DNA of 49,822 nucleotides from an uncultured Geobacter sp. (GTDB lineage Bacteria; Desulfobacterota; Desulfuromonadia; Geobacterales; CAIOGM01): assembly GCA_903857795.1 (NCBI GenBank), contig CAIOGM010000026.1, positions 1 through 49,822 on the forward strand, given 5' to 3'. Below the pieces are notes generated by a model. The model did not search any database. It was not told the DNA's origin and saw nothing but the letters and a program-made list of their open reading frames with translations. Positions 40,326 to 48,283 of this stretch are shown piece by piece; within the stretch, counting starts at the first letter, position 1, and each line of letters opens with the position of its first letter. Made by a program: the position numbers and the translations under genes.

Positions 40326-41426
40326 ATGACGCTCTTCGGCAAACTCTACAACTGGGTCGAGCTCCGGCTCGGCATCTCCCAGGTCATCGAGAAAGAGATG
40401 ACCGGCTACCTCCTGCCACGAACCATCAACAGCTGGTACTCTTTGGGGAGTGTCCTCCTCTTTGCCTTTGCCCTTCAGGTGGTCAGCGGCATCCTCCTGT
40501 TGATCTATTACGTCCCCGATGCGGACAAGGCCTTCAAGAGCGTCTCGGTCATCATGAACGAGATCCCCTTCGGCTGGCTCATCCGGTTGAGCCACGCCGT
40601 CGGCTCCAACCTCATGGTAGCGGCCCTCTTTCTCCATATGTTCTCGGTCCTCTTCATGGGGAGCTACAAGAAACCGCGGGAACTCCAGTGGGTCTCCGGC
40701 TTCACCCTGTTGAACCTGGTCATGGGGATCTCGCTCACCGGCTACCTGCTCCCCTGGAGCCAGCTCTCGTTCTGGGCCACCACCGTGGCCACCAACAGCG
40801 TCGGCGCCGTCCCGGTCATCGGGGAGTTCCTCGTGGAATTCATCCGTGGGGGGAAACTGGTGGGACCGCCCACCCTGGGGCGTTTCTTCGCCATCCATGT
40901 GGCGCTCCTCCCCCTGGTCATCGCCGGGCTCATCGCTGCCCATCTCTTCTTCCTGAAGCGGACCGGTATCTCCACCCCCCCCACCAGTGACACTGCTACG
41001 GCGCCGCAGCTGGGAAACAGCTACCGCTACGAGAAGCATGAGGGGGGGATCCCCTTCTTCCCCAACTTCTTCCTCCACGACATGAGCTCCGTGGCGATCT
41101 ACGTCGCCTGCCTCCTTGGGGTGGTCTACTTCTCCCCCTACCTCTTCTTCACCCCCGACTCCTTCGTGCCGGCCAACCCGTTTCAGACCCCGGCCCACAT
41201 CAAGCCCGAGTGGTACTTCCTGGCCAACTACCAGATCCTGAAGATTTTTCCCAGCGAGATCATCGGCCTCACCGTTCAGGGGGGGGCCATGACCATCATC
41301 GCCCTGCTCCCCTTCGTAGACCGGGGAGATAAACGCTACCCACTGAAACGGCCACTCTTCATGGCCTGCGCCATCGGCGGCATCGCCCTGTTCCTCGCAC
41401 TCTCCATCTGGGGGCACCTTTCATGA
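40326..41426 (+). CDS. Cytochrome b subunit, full-length, b6-like heme spacing
   Basis: 366 aa, eight predicted membrane helices, joining what are b6 and subunit IV in cyanobacteria. Heme His pairs are H90/H104 and H191/H206; 14 residues lie within the second pair, as in b6-type proteins. The quinol-site motif PEWY is at 294-297. At the position of the b6 Cys that binds heme c(i) there is Ser (NSWYSLG), so that extra heme is not expected. Start ATG has AGGGGGAATC upstream; the stop overlaps the cytochrome gene (ATGA). Confidence 0.96.
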   Translation: MTLFGKLYNWVELRLGISQVIEKEMTGYLLPRTINSWYSLGSVLLFAFALQVVSGILLLIYYVPDADKAFKSVSVIMNEIPFGWLIRLSHAVGSNLMVAALFLHMFSVLFMGSYKKPRELQWVSGFTLLNLVMGISLTGYLLPWSQLSFWATTVATNSVGAVPVIGEFLVEFIRGGKLVGPPTLGRFFAIHVALLPLVIAGLIAAHLFFLKRTGISTPPTSDTATAPQLGNSYRYEKHEGGIPFFPNFFLHDMSSVAIYVACLLGVVYFSPYLFFTPDSFVPANPFQTPAHIKPEWYFLANYQILKIFPSEIIGLTVQGGAMTIIALLPFVDRGDKRYPLKRPLFMACAIGGIALFLALSIWGHLS

Positions 41427-42229
41427 AACCTGCTCACCTGCTCCACTCGATCCGGATTCTCGTTCTTCTCCTCTCTGCTCTCCCCCTCTCCGTGGCCACC
41501 GCCGCGGCCCAGGAGGTCGTCTGCATCACCTGTCACGGCGCCATGCCGGGAAAGTACGGCGAACCGGTCCCCCTCTGGAAAACCAGCATCCATGCTGAAA
41601 ACGGCGTCTATTGCCACGAGTGCCACGGCGGTGACCCAAAGGATGCGGCCAACGCCATGAAGCCGGAGCGGGGGTTCAAAGGGATTCCCAAGGAGACAGC
41701 CATCCCCGAGACCTGCGGTCGCTGCCATGTGGGGGTCCTCAAGGATTATCTGGGAAGTCCCCACGGCAAACGGCTCGGCAGCGGCGGCCCCACCTGCGTC
41801 ACCTGCCACGGCAACCACGCGGTCAAGAAGGCGTCCCTGGAGCTGATCAACGAGAAGAGCTGCACCCGGTGTCACCCTTACGAGCGCGCCCGTCTCATGA
41901 AACAGGCAATGCAGGAGACCGAAGGGGAGATCACCGTCCTGGATGCCCGGATCCAGGGACTCAAGAGTCACGGCAAGCCGACGGAGGAGATGGAACAGGG
42001 GCTCTTTGACGCCCGTAACCGGTTTCACACCCTCTTCCATGACGTGGCCGTGGAGCGGCTCAAGAGTGAATCCAGCGCCATCAGAAAAGAGCTCCAGCTC
42101 ATCGCCGCGGCGATTGATGCCCTGGATCAGGCGGAGCAGAAACGGAAGATGGCCGGAGTGGTCGCCGTCGGCGGCGTGCTCCTGGCGGCCCTCCTCTTCC
42201 GGCTCCTGGCCAAGAGCTACCACTCCTGA
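41423..42229 (+). CDS. Pentaheme c-type cytochrome with C-terminal anchor
   Basis: 268 aa with signal peptide, five CxxCH heme sites at 34-38 (CITCH), 64-68 (CHECH), 98-102 (CGRCH), 125-129 (CVTCH) and 147-151 (CTRCH), a long helical segment (about 155-235) and a membrane helix near 243-261. It occupies the place of cytochrome c1/f in the operon and probably takes electrons from the Rieske protein for periplasmic carriers. Overlaps the cytochrome b stop. Confidence 0.95.
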   Translation: MKPAHLLHSIRILVLLLSALPLSVATAAAQEVVCITCHGAMPGKYGEPVPLWKTSIHAENGVYCHECHGGDPKDAANAMKPERGFKGIPKETAIPETCGRCHVGVLKDYLGSPHGKRLGSGGPTCVTCHGNHAVKKASLELINEKSCTRCHPYERARLMKQAMQETEGEITVLDARIQGLKSHGKPTEEMEQGLFDARNRFHTLFHDVAVERLKSESSAIRKELQLIAAAIDALDQAEQKRKMAGVVAVGGVLLAALLFRLLAKSYHS

Positions 42230-42255
42230 AAAATTGTCTCGCTGCGCTGTTTCGC

Positions 42256-42284
42256 TTGACCTTTGAATCCCTCTGAGCTATAGA
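42256..42284 (+). promoter_or_regulatory. Sigma-70 type promoter of pta
   Basis: TTGACC (42256-42261), 17-base spacer, TATAGA (42279-42284). Places the start near 42291, 35 bases before the ATG, showing that pta is a unit separate from the cytochrome operon. Confidence 0.7.
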
Positions 42285-42301
42285 ACACAAAATCATGTTC
42301 T
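42282..42301. promoter_or_regulatory. Inverted repeat overlapping the pta start region, possible operator
   Basis: AGAACA-N8-TGTTCT, a perfect 6-base inverted repeat overlapping the end of the -10 element and the predicted transcription start. A bound regulator there would repress. No match to a named operator that I can assert. Confidence 0.4.
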
Positions 42302-42325
42302 AATTCTCACCACGGAGGAGTCATA

Positions 42326-43327
42326 ATGCAGCTGATTGAACAGATCAAGGCCAAGGCACGGAAGAATCTCAAGATCGTCGTGCTCCCCGAGAGCTACGAT
42401 GAGCGGATGCTGTTCGCCGCCCAGGCGGTGACGGAACAGGGTTTGGCCAAGGTCGTCATCCTGGGGAACCCCGCCGAGATCCTGGCCGCGGCAGCAACCA
42501 AGGGGATCACCCTGGACGGGGTGGAGTTGCTGGAACCGAAGAGCTCACCCCGGCTCCCTGCATACATTGACGCCTTCGTGGAGCTGAGAAAAGCCAAGGG
42601 GATGAGCCGGGAAGAGGCGGAGAAGATTCTCACCGCCCCGGACAACCTCTACTACGCCGGGATGATGGTCCGGCTGGGAGACGCCGCAGGGGAAGTCGCC
42701 GGCGCCACAAGCACCACCGGCAACGTCCTCAAATCGGCCTTTCAGACCGTGGGGCCCGCCCCCGGCATCAAGACCGTCTCTTCCTACTTCTTCATGGTCA
42801 CCAAGAACCCCTCCTTCGGAGAGAACGGCATCATTCTCTTCGCCGACTGCGCAGTAAACCCCAACCCCGATCCCCAGGCTCTGGCCGAGATCGCCGTAGC
42901 CACGGCGAGGAACTGCAAGGCGTTCCTGGATGTGGAACCCCGGGTGGCCATGCTCTCCTTCTCCACCAGGGGGAGCTCCAGCCACGCCGATATCGACAAG
43001 GTAACCGAAGCCACGGCCATCGCCCGGCGGATCGACCCGGACCTCCTCATCGACGGCGAACTCCAGGCCGACGCCGCCCTCCTCCCCTCGGTGGGAGAGA
43101 AGAAGGCGCCGGGGAGCCCGGTGGCCGGCAAGGCCAACGTCCTGATCTTCCCCGACCTGGATGCCGCCAATATCGGCTACAAGCTGGTGGAGCGGGTGGC
43201 GGGGGCCGAAGCGGTGGGACCGATCATCCAGGGGCTGGCCAAACCGGTGAACGACCTCTCCCGGGGCTGTTCCGTGGAGGACATCGTCAACGTCACCGCC
43301 ATCACCGCGGTCCAGGCTCAGGGCTGA
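42326..43327 (+). CDS. pta: Phosphate acetyltransferase
   Basis: 333-aa enzyme interconverting acetyl-CoA and acetyl phosphate, of the short form with only the catalytic PTA_PTB domain (DRTGG/DAAA N-terminal domains absent). Features: VVLPESYDERML, GATSTTGNVLKSAFQTVG, SSYFFMVTK and NPDPQALAEIA. Start ATG follows CACGGAGGAGTCATA. With acetate kinase (not in window) it would activate acetate. Preceded by its own promoter and followed by a terminator. Confidence 0.97.
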   Translation: MQLIEQIKAKARKNLKIVVLPESYDERMLFAAQAVTEQGLAKVVILGNPAEILAAAATKGITLDGVELLEPKSSPRLPAYIDAFVELRKAKGMSREEAEKILTAPDNLYYAGMMVRLGDAAGEVAGATSTTGNVLKSAFQTVGPAPGIKTVSSYFFMVTKNPSFGENGIILFADCAVNPNPDPQALAEIAVATARNCKAFLDVEPRVAMLSFSTRGSSSHADIDKVTEATAIARRIDPDLLIDGELQADAALLPSVGEKKAPGSPVAGKANVLIFPDLDAANIGYKLVERVAGAEAVGPIIQGLAKPVNDLSRGCSVEDIVNVTAITAVQAQG

Positions 43328-43349
43328 CCCTTTCCCTCCCCCTCAACCC

Positions 43350-43369
43350 GGGCGATTCATGAATCGCCC
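43350..43369. repeat. Perfect 20-bp palindrome, REP-type
   Basis: GGGCGATTCATGAATCGCCC is its own reverse complement, followed by CTACAAAA. This word is a common dispersed palindrome in many GC-rich genomes. Between pta and its terminator. Confidence 0.6.
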
Positions 43370-43374
43370 CTACA

Positions 43375-43413
43375 AAAAACCGGGAGCCGGCATCACGCCA
43401 ACTCCCGGTTTTT
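43375..43413. terminator. Intrinsic terminator after pta
   Basis: AAAAACCGGGAG pairs exactly with CTCCCGGTTTTT around a 15-base loop; works for pta and, with the A-run on the 5' side, for the converging kinase gene. Confidence 0.88.
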
Positions 43414-43477
43414 GATTTTCCGCCGTTTACCAGTCACCAGAGGTGTCCCCCTTACCGGTCCAGCAGCCGGGACAACA

Positions 43478-46400
43478 TCAGGGACGCCTGGTCAGGAACG
43501 GCAGGGCCCCCTGAATCTCCTCCAACGCTTGAGTCAATGAAGGAAGAAGTTCCAGAGCCGCATCCCGCCGCTCCTGTAGCAGCGCGCTCTCCAGTTCGTT
43601 CGCGATACTGCATACCAGGGTTGCAGCGAGGCTGGCGGCAACCCCTTTTAGAGCATGGGCCGAAAGCCGCGCCTGATCATCATTGCCGGCGGCCAGAGCT
43701 CTGGAGATGGTATCTGCATCCGCCCCATGGCTCCGGATGAACTGAGCCGCCATCTCCCGGTAGAAAAGAACGTTGTCACTGCAATTTTTGACCCCTGCCG
43801 CCACGTCGAAGCCGGGAAGTTGCAGGGGAGCTGTCGGATGTGGCTCACCCTCCTGCCCCGGTAGAACCGGAGCAGGAGGCGTTGCGCACCATTGCGTCAG
43901 GCAGGCGTATACCGCATCCGGCTGCACCGGCTTGGAGAGATGGTCATTCATCCCCGCCTCGCGACAGCGATTCCGCTCCTCCACCAGAGCATGGGCCGTC
44001 ATTGCCACAATATGCAGCTGATCGGCGGAGAAACGGAGGCGAATGAGTCGGGTCGCTTCATACCCATCCATGACAGGCATCTGGATGTCCATGAGCACGG
44101 CGTCGAAAGCCGGGATTCCTTCCCCCACGGCAGCCACCGCCTCCTCGCCATTCCCCACGAGAGTCACGATGGCCCCCGCCCGCTCCAGAAGCTCCCGGAT
44201 GACCTGCTGATTGATGGGATGATCCTCGGCCACAAGAACTCGACAGCCCCGGAGCATCGTTCCAGCTGCGCGGGGGACGTGGGGCGCCGGGAGGAGCTCA
44301 ACGGCGCTGCCGGCGGGGAACGGGGCACTAAAGGAAAAAGTGGTTCCCCTGCCCGGTTCACTCCTCACCTGGAGAGTCCCTCCCATGAACTCCGTCAGCC
44401 GGCGGCAGATGCTGAGCCCCAGTCCGGTTCCGCCGAAACAACGGGTCGTGCTGCTGTCCGCCTGGGTAAAGGGGTTGAAAATTATTGCCAGCTGTTCCGG
44501 CGACATGCCGATACCGCTGTCGTGCACCGAAAATTTCAGGAGACCCCGCTCCCCGTCGCCGGTACTGGGGGTGACCGACACCTTCACCGCCCCCTGATGG
44601 GTGAATTTGATGGCGTTACTCACCAGATTGAGCAGAATCTGCCGCAGGCGGAGGGAATCCCCCACCAGATACTCCGGTGTCGCCGGATCAACAACGACCT
44701 GGAGGAGCAGTCCCTTTTCGGCGGCCTTGGAGTTCATCATACCGGTCAGTTGCTCCAACACCCCGTGGAGCTGGAAGGTTTGCGTCTCCAGCTCCAACCG
44801 GCCGGCGTCGATCTTGGACAAATCCAGGATGTCATTGAGCAGCTGCAGCAGTCCGTCCGCCGCCGCGGTCATTTTGGTGAGATAATCGGACTGACGGGGG
44901 GTCAGATCGGTCTGGAGCGCCAGATACCCCAGGCCGATGATGGCGTTCATGGGAGTTCGGATCTCATGACTCATGTTGGCAAGGAAATCACTCTTCGACC
45001 GGTTGGCACTCTCCGCCTCTTCGGTCCTCAGCGCCAGCTCTTCGGTCCGCTCCTCCACCCGTCGTTCCAGCTGCTCCTTGTCCAGCCGCAGGCTGGTGAG
45101 CTGCTGCTTCTGATCGGTGATATCGCTCATCACGCCGTAGCAGCGAAGCGCCTTCCCTGCCTCGTCCCGTTCAAAACGACCGGAACTCTCCAGAATCCGC
45201 TCTCCTCCCCGGGGGAGAATGACCCTGAATTCGGCGTGATAGTCGTCCCCCTGGATCAGTTTGCGCTTGATGAGCTCTTGCATGGCTACCGCGTCATCGG
45301 GATGAATCCGCTGGAGCCACTGGTGGCGGGTCGGGACAAAGCTGTCCGGCTCATACTCCAGCATCCTGAAATGCTCATCATTCCAGACCAGGTTCCCATC
45401 GGCGATGCGCCAGTCCCAGGTCGCCAGATGACCGGCGTCCACCGCCAGCCGCAACCGCTCTTCATTGGACCGGATCTCTTCCTCCGCTAATTTACGCTCG
45501 GTGATATCCTGGATCAGGCCGATGGCGCCGATGATCTTCCCCCTGGAATTTTTCAGCGGAACGGCGGTGAAGATGGCATATCCCGCACGGGTGGTGAATT
45601 CCAGCGAATAGACTAAATCCTGGGGGGGAGGAGACTCTCCGGCAAGGGCCTGACGGATTCTCTCTACCACCCCGGCTTTCACCAGAACCGGGAAGATATC
45701 CTGGGGACGTTTCCCCAGAATCTGCGCCTCCGTAACACCGGTCAACTCCTCCATGAACGGATTCCAGACCTTGTACCGCATATCGATTCCGTAGACCACC
45801 ACCCCTTCACTGATCCCGTTGATGATCTCCCGGTTGAAACGGTTGAACTCCACCAGCGCCTCATCGGCTTTCAGCTTGGCCAGGGCGATCACCAGATGGG
45901 CCACAAGCTCTTCCAGCCGGGCAATTTTTTCGGTGGTGAAACAGTCGGCACGTTTGTCGTTGAACTGGATCAGACCATAGATTTCGCCGCGACTCCGGAG
46001 CGGGATCAACGCCATGGATTCGTACCCCTCCCGGTTGCAGCGGTTGCGCAACAATCCCCAGGAGCTCTCCCCCAGGGAAGCCGCCGTTAATTCCGAGACC
46101 CGGTTTGACCAGAAACTTCCCCGGGATGTAACAAAGGGGAGTTTCGCCCCGAGGGGTGGAGTGAGAACCTGGCCGCAGAAACAGTCAAGGATGGGGTTGC
46201 CGGCGGCGTCACGGAGCAACTCTCCCGTGGCGTCGCAGCGGCGGAGACTGTTTTCTTCCTCGATGAATTCCTTGGAAAAGCCGCTGTACTCAAAATAGGG
46301 ATAGTCTTCCCCCTCCCGAAGCCGTATCCCCACGGCATGGCACTCCACCATCTGCTGGAAATATATTGTCAGATGCTCCATGAGCTTCCTGGTTGTGTCC

Positions 46401-46852
46401 GCCCTGTTGCAGATGTTCAGCAGCTCCACGGTGGCTTCCCGGTGCAACTCCTCCTCTTTAAGCTGGATTTCATCGAGGCTGTGGGCCAGGAGGCTGGCGT
46501 CCAGCGCCGTTCTTATTGTGCAGTTGGCTTGGCCAAGCCGGTGATGGGTCAAGGAGAACAATCCTCCCATGATGAGAAACATGACCACGGAGTAGAGACT
46601 GTTCGGTGTCAGGATAGTGAAGGAGAGTTGGGGCGGGATGAAGAAGTAGACCACCAGAACAGCGGAGGTGATGGTGGCGCAGATTCCGGACTTCCACCCC
46701 CCCATGCGCGAGCTGAAAAAGATCGTGGGGAAAAAAAGGAGCCAAACGAAGGGTTTGATGAAATCCCAGAGGAGCCACTGAACAGCGCAGGCGATAAAGG
46801 GGAGGAGCAGCGCGCTGACGACAGGCAAACTCGGTTTAAAGCGGTTCATCAT
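43478..46852 (-). CDS. Hybrid sensor histidine kinase (DUF4118-GAF-PAS-PAS-HisKA-HATPase-REC-HPt)
   Basis: 1124 aa. Order: KdpD-like membrane segment with several helices (about 5-105), GAF domain (about 140-330), two PAS domains (EINGISEGVVVYGIDMRYKVWN; RLAVDAGHLATWDWR), coiled coil, HisKA (FLANMSHEIRTPMNAIIG), ATPase domain ([19 protein letters not shown]), receiver (VLVAEDHPINQQV, LMDIQMPVMDG, LSKPV) and a C-terminal HPt domain (RLSAHALKGVAAS). A complete phosphorelay except the final regulator. ATG at 46852 follows AAGGG; upstream codons 46853-46888 are not used. Confidence 0.94.
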   Translation of the reverse strand: MMNRFKPSLPVVSALLLPFIACAVQWLLWDFIKPFVWLLFFPTIFFSSRMGGWKSGICATITSAVLVVYFFIPPQLSFTILTPNSLYSVVMFLIMGGLFSLTHHRLGQANCTIRTALDASLLAHSLDEIQLKEEELHREATVELLNICNRADTTRKLMEHLTIYFQQMVECHAVGIRLREGEDYPYFEYSGFSKEFIEEENSLRRCDATGELLRDAAGNPILDCFCGQVLTPPLGAKLPFVTSRGSFWSNRVSELTAASLGESSWGLLRNRCNREGYESMALIPLRSRGEIYGLIQFNDKRADCFTTEKIARLEELVAHLVIALAKLKADEALVEFNRFNREIINGISEGVVVYGIDMRYKVWNPFMEELTGVTEAQILGKRPQDIFPVLVKAGVVERIRQALAGESPPPQDLVYSLEFTTRAGYAIFTAVPLKNSRGKIIGAIGLIQDITERKLAEEEIRSNEERLRLAVDAGHLATWDWRIADGNLVWNDEHFRMLEYEPDSFVPTRHQWLQRIHPDDAVAMQELIKRKLIQGDDYHAEFRVILPRGGERILESSGRFERDEAGKALRCYGVMSDITDQKQQLTSLRLDKEQLERRVEERTEELALRTEEAESANRSKSDFLANMSHEIRTPMNAIIGLGYLALQTDLTPRQSDYLTKMTAAADGLLQLLNDILDLSKIDAGRLELETQTFQLHGVLEQLTGMMNSKAAEKGLLLQVVVDPATPEYLVGDSLRLRQILLNLVSNAIKFTHQGAVKVSVTPSTGDGERGLLKFSVHDSGIGMSPEQLAIIFNPFTQADSSTTRCFGGTGLGLSICRRLTEFMGGTLQVRSEPGRGTTFSFSAPFPAGSAVELLPAPHVPRAAGTMLRGCRVLVAEDHPINQQVIRELLERAGAIVTLVGNGEEAVAAVGEGIPAFDAVLMDIQMPVMDGYEATRLIRLRFSADQLHIVAMTAHALVEERNRCREAGMNDHLSKPVQPDAVYACLTQWCATPPAPVLPGQEGEPHPTAPLQLPGFDVAAGVKNCSDNVLFYREMAAQFIRSHGADADTISRALAAGNDDQARLSAHALKGVAASLAATLVCSIANELESALLQERRDAALELLPSLTQALEEIQGALPFLTRRP

Positions 46853-46954
46853 GCAGCTGCACCCTTTTCCTTCGAACGAATACTGCAATTAAAATCAATC
46901 AACCATTAAGCCACGAATGGCTTCTTCGGAGAAGATGCGCGCACTGTCCATCGT

Positions 46955-48283
46955 TTATAGTTTTATGGGCCAGCTCGTCTCCAGCCCTTCCGGATAGAAG
47001 TTCTCTTTAGTCCGGTTGAAGTAACCATACTGGATGCGGGGGAAGCTCTTCTTCACCTTTTCCATCATCAGGTACATCCCGATCCCCTTCCCCCTGACCC
47101 TCAGCTGCGTGTGATAAAAATCCGGGTCGATGGAGAGGTTGCGCAGCTGGATCATGTCTATCCCGGTGGCATCGATGAACCGCAGCAACGCCGCCACCTC
47201 CTCCGGCCCGTCGGTCACCCCGGGGGAGACGAGATAGTTGATCATGGTGAACTTTCCGCGCTCCTTGGCCGCCTTCACCGACTCCAACACCTGGGCGAAG
47301 CTGTACCCGACAGGGCGATAATAGCGGTTATAAAACTCCTCCTGCACCGAGTTGAGAGAGAAGCGGAAAGAATCCATCCCCGCGTCACAGAGGAGCCGGA
47401 CCCGGTCGGGAAAGGAGCCGTTGGAGTTGAAGTTCACCGTTCCCCGGGAGGTAGCCGTTTTCATCCGGCGGGTGGCCTCGGCGATGGTCTCCGCCTGGAG
47501 GATCGGGTCCCCCTCGCACCCCTGACCATAGGAAACGATGGGGTCGGAGGCCTCGTTCAGGTGGGGGAGCGCCAGCTGGCAGAGCTCCTCGGGGGTCGGG
47601 ACGAAGCCGATCCGCTCGTGATTGGAGGGGCAGCATTCCGAAGGCTGGAGGCTGATGCAGCCGAGGCAGCGGGAGTTGCAGGTGGGAGAGGTGGGGAGCG
47701 GCGCCTCCCATCTCCGGAAGAAGAGATTCTTGGCGGCGAAGCAGTGATAATCCACGGCGCAGCGGGCGAGCTGCTCCAGGAGCCGGTTATGGGGGAATTC
47801 CGCCAACATCTTCCGGACCAGGGGATCGAGCTTCCGGTCGTCGTAGTTGCAGGGGTTCCAGTTGTCGTTTACGTCCACACGACTGGCCGCCACCACGAAC
47901 CGCTCCCGCTCCGGATCCCACCCCACCGCCGTGTAGGACCAGAGCGGAAGGTGAACCTTCTTCCGGCTGTAGTCGCAGGCAGGGAGGAGGGTCCGGACAT
48001 AGCCGGGGGCCATGAAGGCCGAGACCGCCTGAACCCGCACCCTCTTCCGACCGTGCCTGATGGTATCCACCGGAACAAAGGAACGTCTCCGCTGGTCCCA
48101 CGCCAGGGGAGGAGTGTCGGGAATGGTAAAAATCCTGCTCCCCTCTGGGAGCGGGATCAGCTCCACCCCCTCGGGGAGCACCGCCTCGGTGCCGTTCATC
48201 CCGGCCATGCAGAGCTCCGGGTGATCGAAGATGGTCCCCCGCTCATCGGCGTAGAGGAGCCGGGGGAGCACCCCGGGCTTCAC
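46955..48283 (-). CDS. Radical SAM protein with long N-terminal extension
   Basis: 442 aa. The cluster motif is C-N-S-R-C-L-G-C at Cys202/206/209, following a ~190-residue domain of its own (WDQRRRSFVPVDTIRHGRKR, LLPACDYSRKKVHLPLWSYTAVGWD). Later segments VSYGQGCEGDP, GTVNFNSNGSFP and SFRFSLNSVQEEFYNRYY are typical of SPASM-less radical SAM proteins. GTG at 48283 overlaps the response-regulator stop (GTGA) and follows GGAGGGGCT, a solid start. Substrate not known. Confidence 0.9.
   Translation of the reverse strand: MKPGVLPRLLYADERGTIFDHPELCMAGMNGTEAVLPEGVELIPLPEGSRIFTIPDTPPLAWDQRRRSFVPVDTIRHGRKRVRVQAVSAFMAPGYVRTLLPACDYSRKKVHLPLWSYTAVGWDPERERFVVAASRVDVNDNWNPCNYDDRKLDPLVRKMLAEFPHNRLLEQLARCAVDYHCFAAKNLFFRRWEAPLPTSPTCNSRCLGCISLQPSECCPSNHERIGFVPTPEELCQLALPHLNEASDPIVSYGQGCEGDPILQAETIAEATRRMKTATSRGTVNFNSNGSFPDRVRLLCDAGMDSFRFSLNSVQEEFYNRYYRPVGYSFAQVLESVKAAKERGKFTMINYLVSPGVTDGPEEVAALLRFIDATGIDMIQLRNLSIDPDFYHTQLRVRGKGIGMYLMMEKVKKSFPRIQYGYFNRTKENFYPEGLETSWPIKL

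Noticed and set aside
46910-46925. AAGCCA-CGAA-TGGCTT hairpin as terminator of the radical SAM gene
   Set aside because: Only a 6-bp stem and no U tract on the minus strand.
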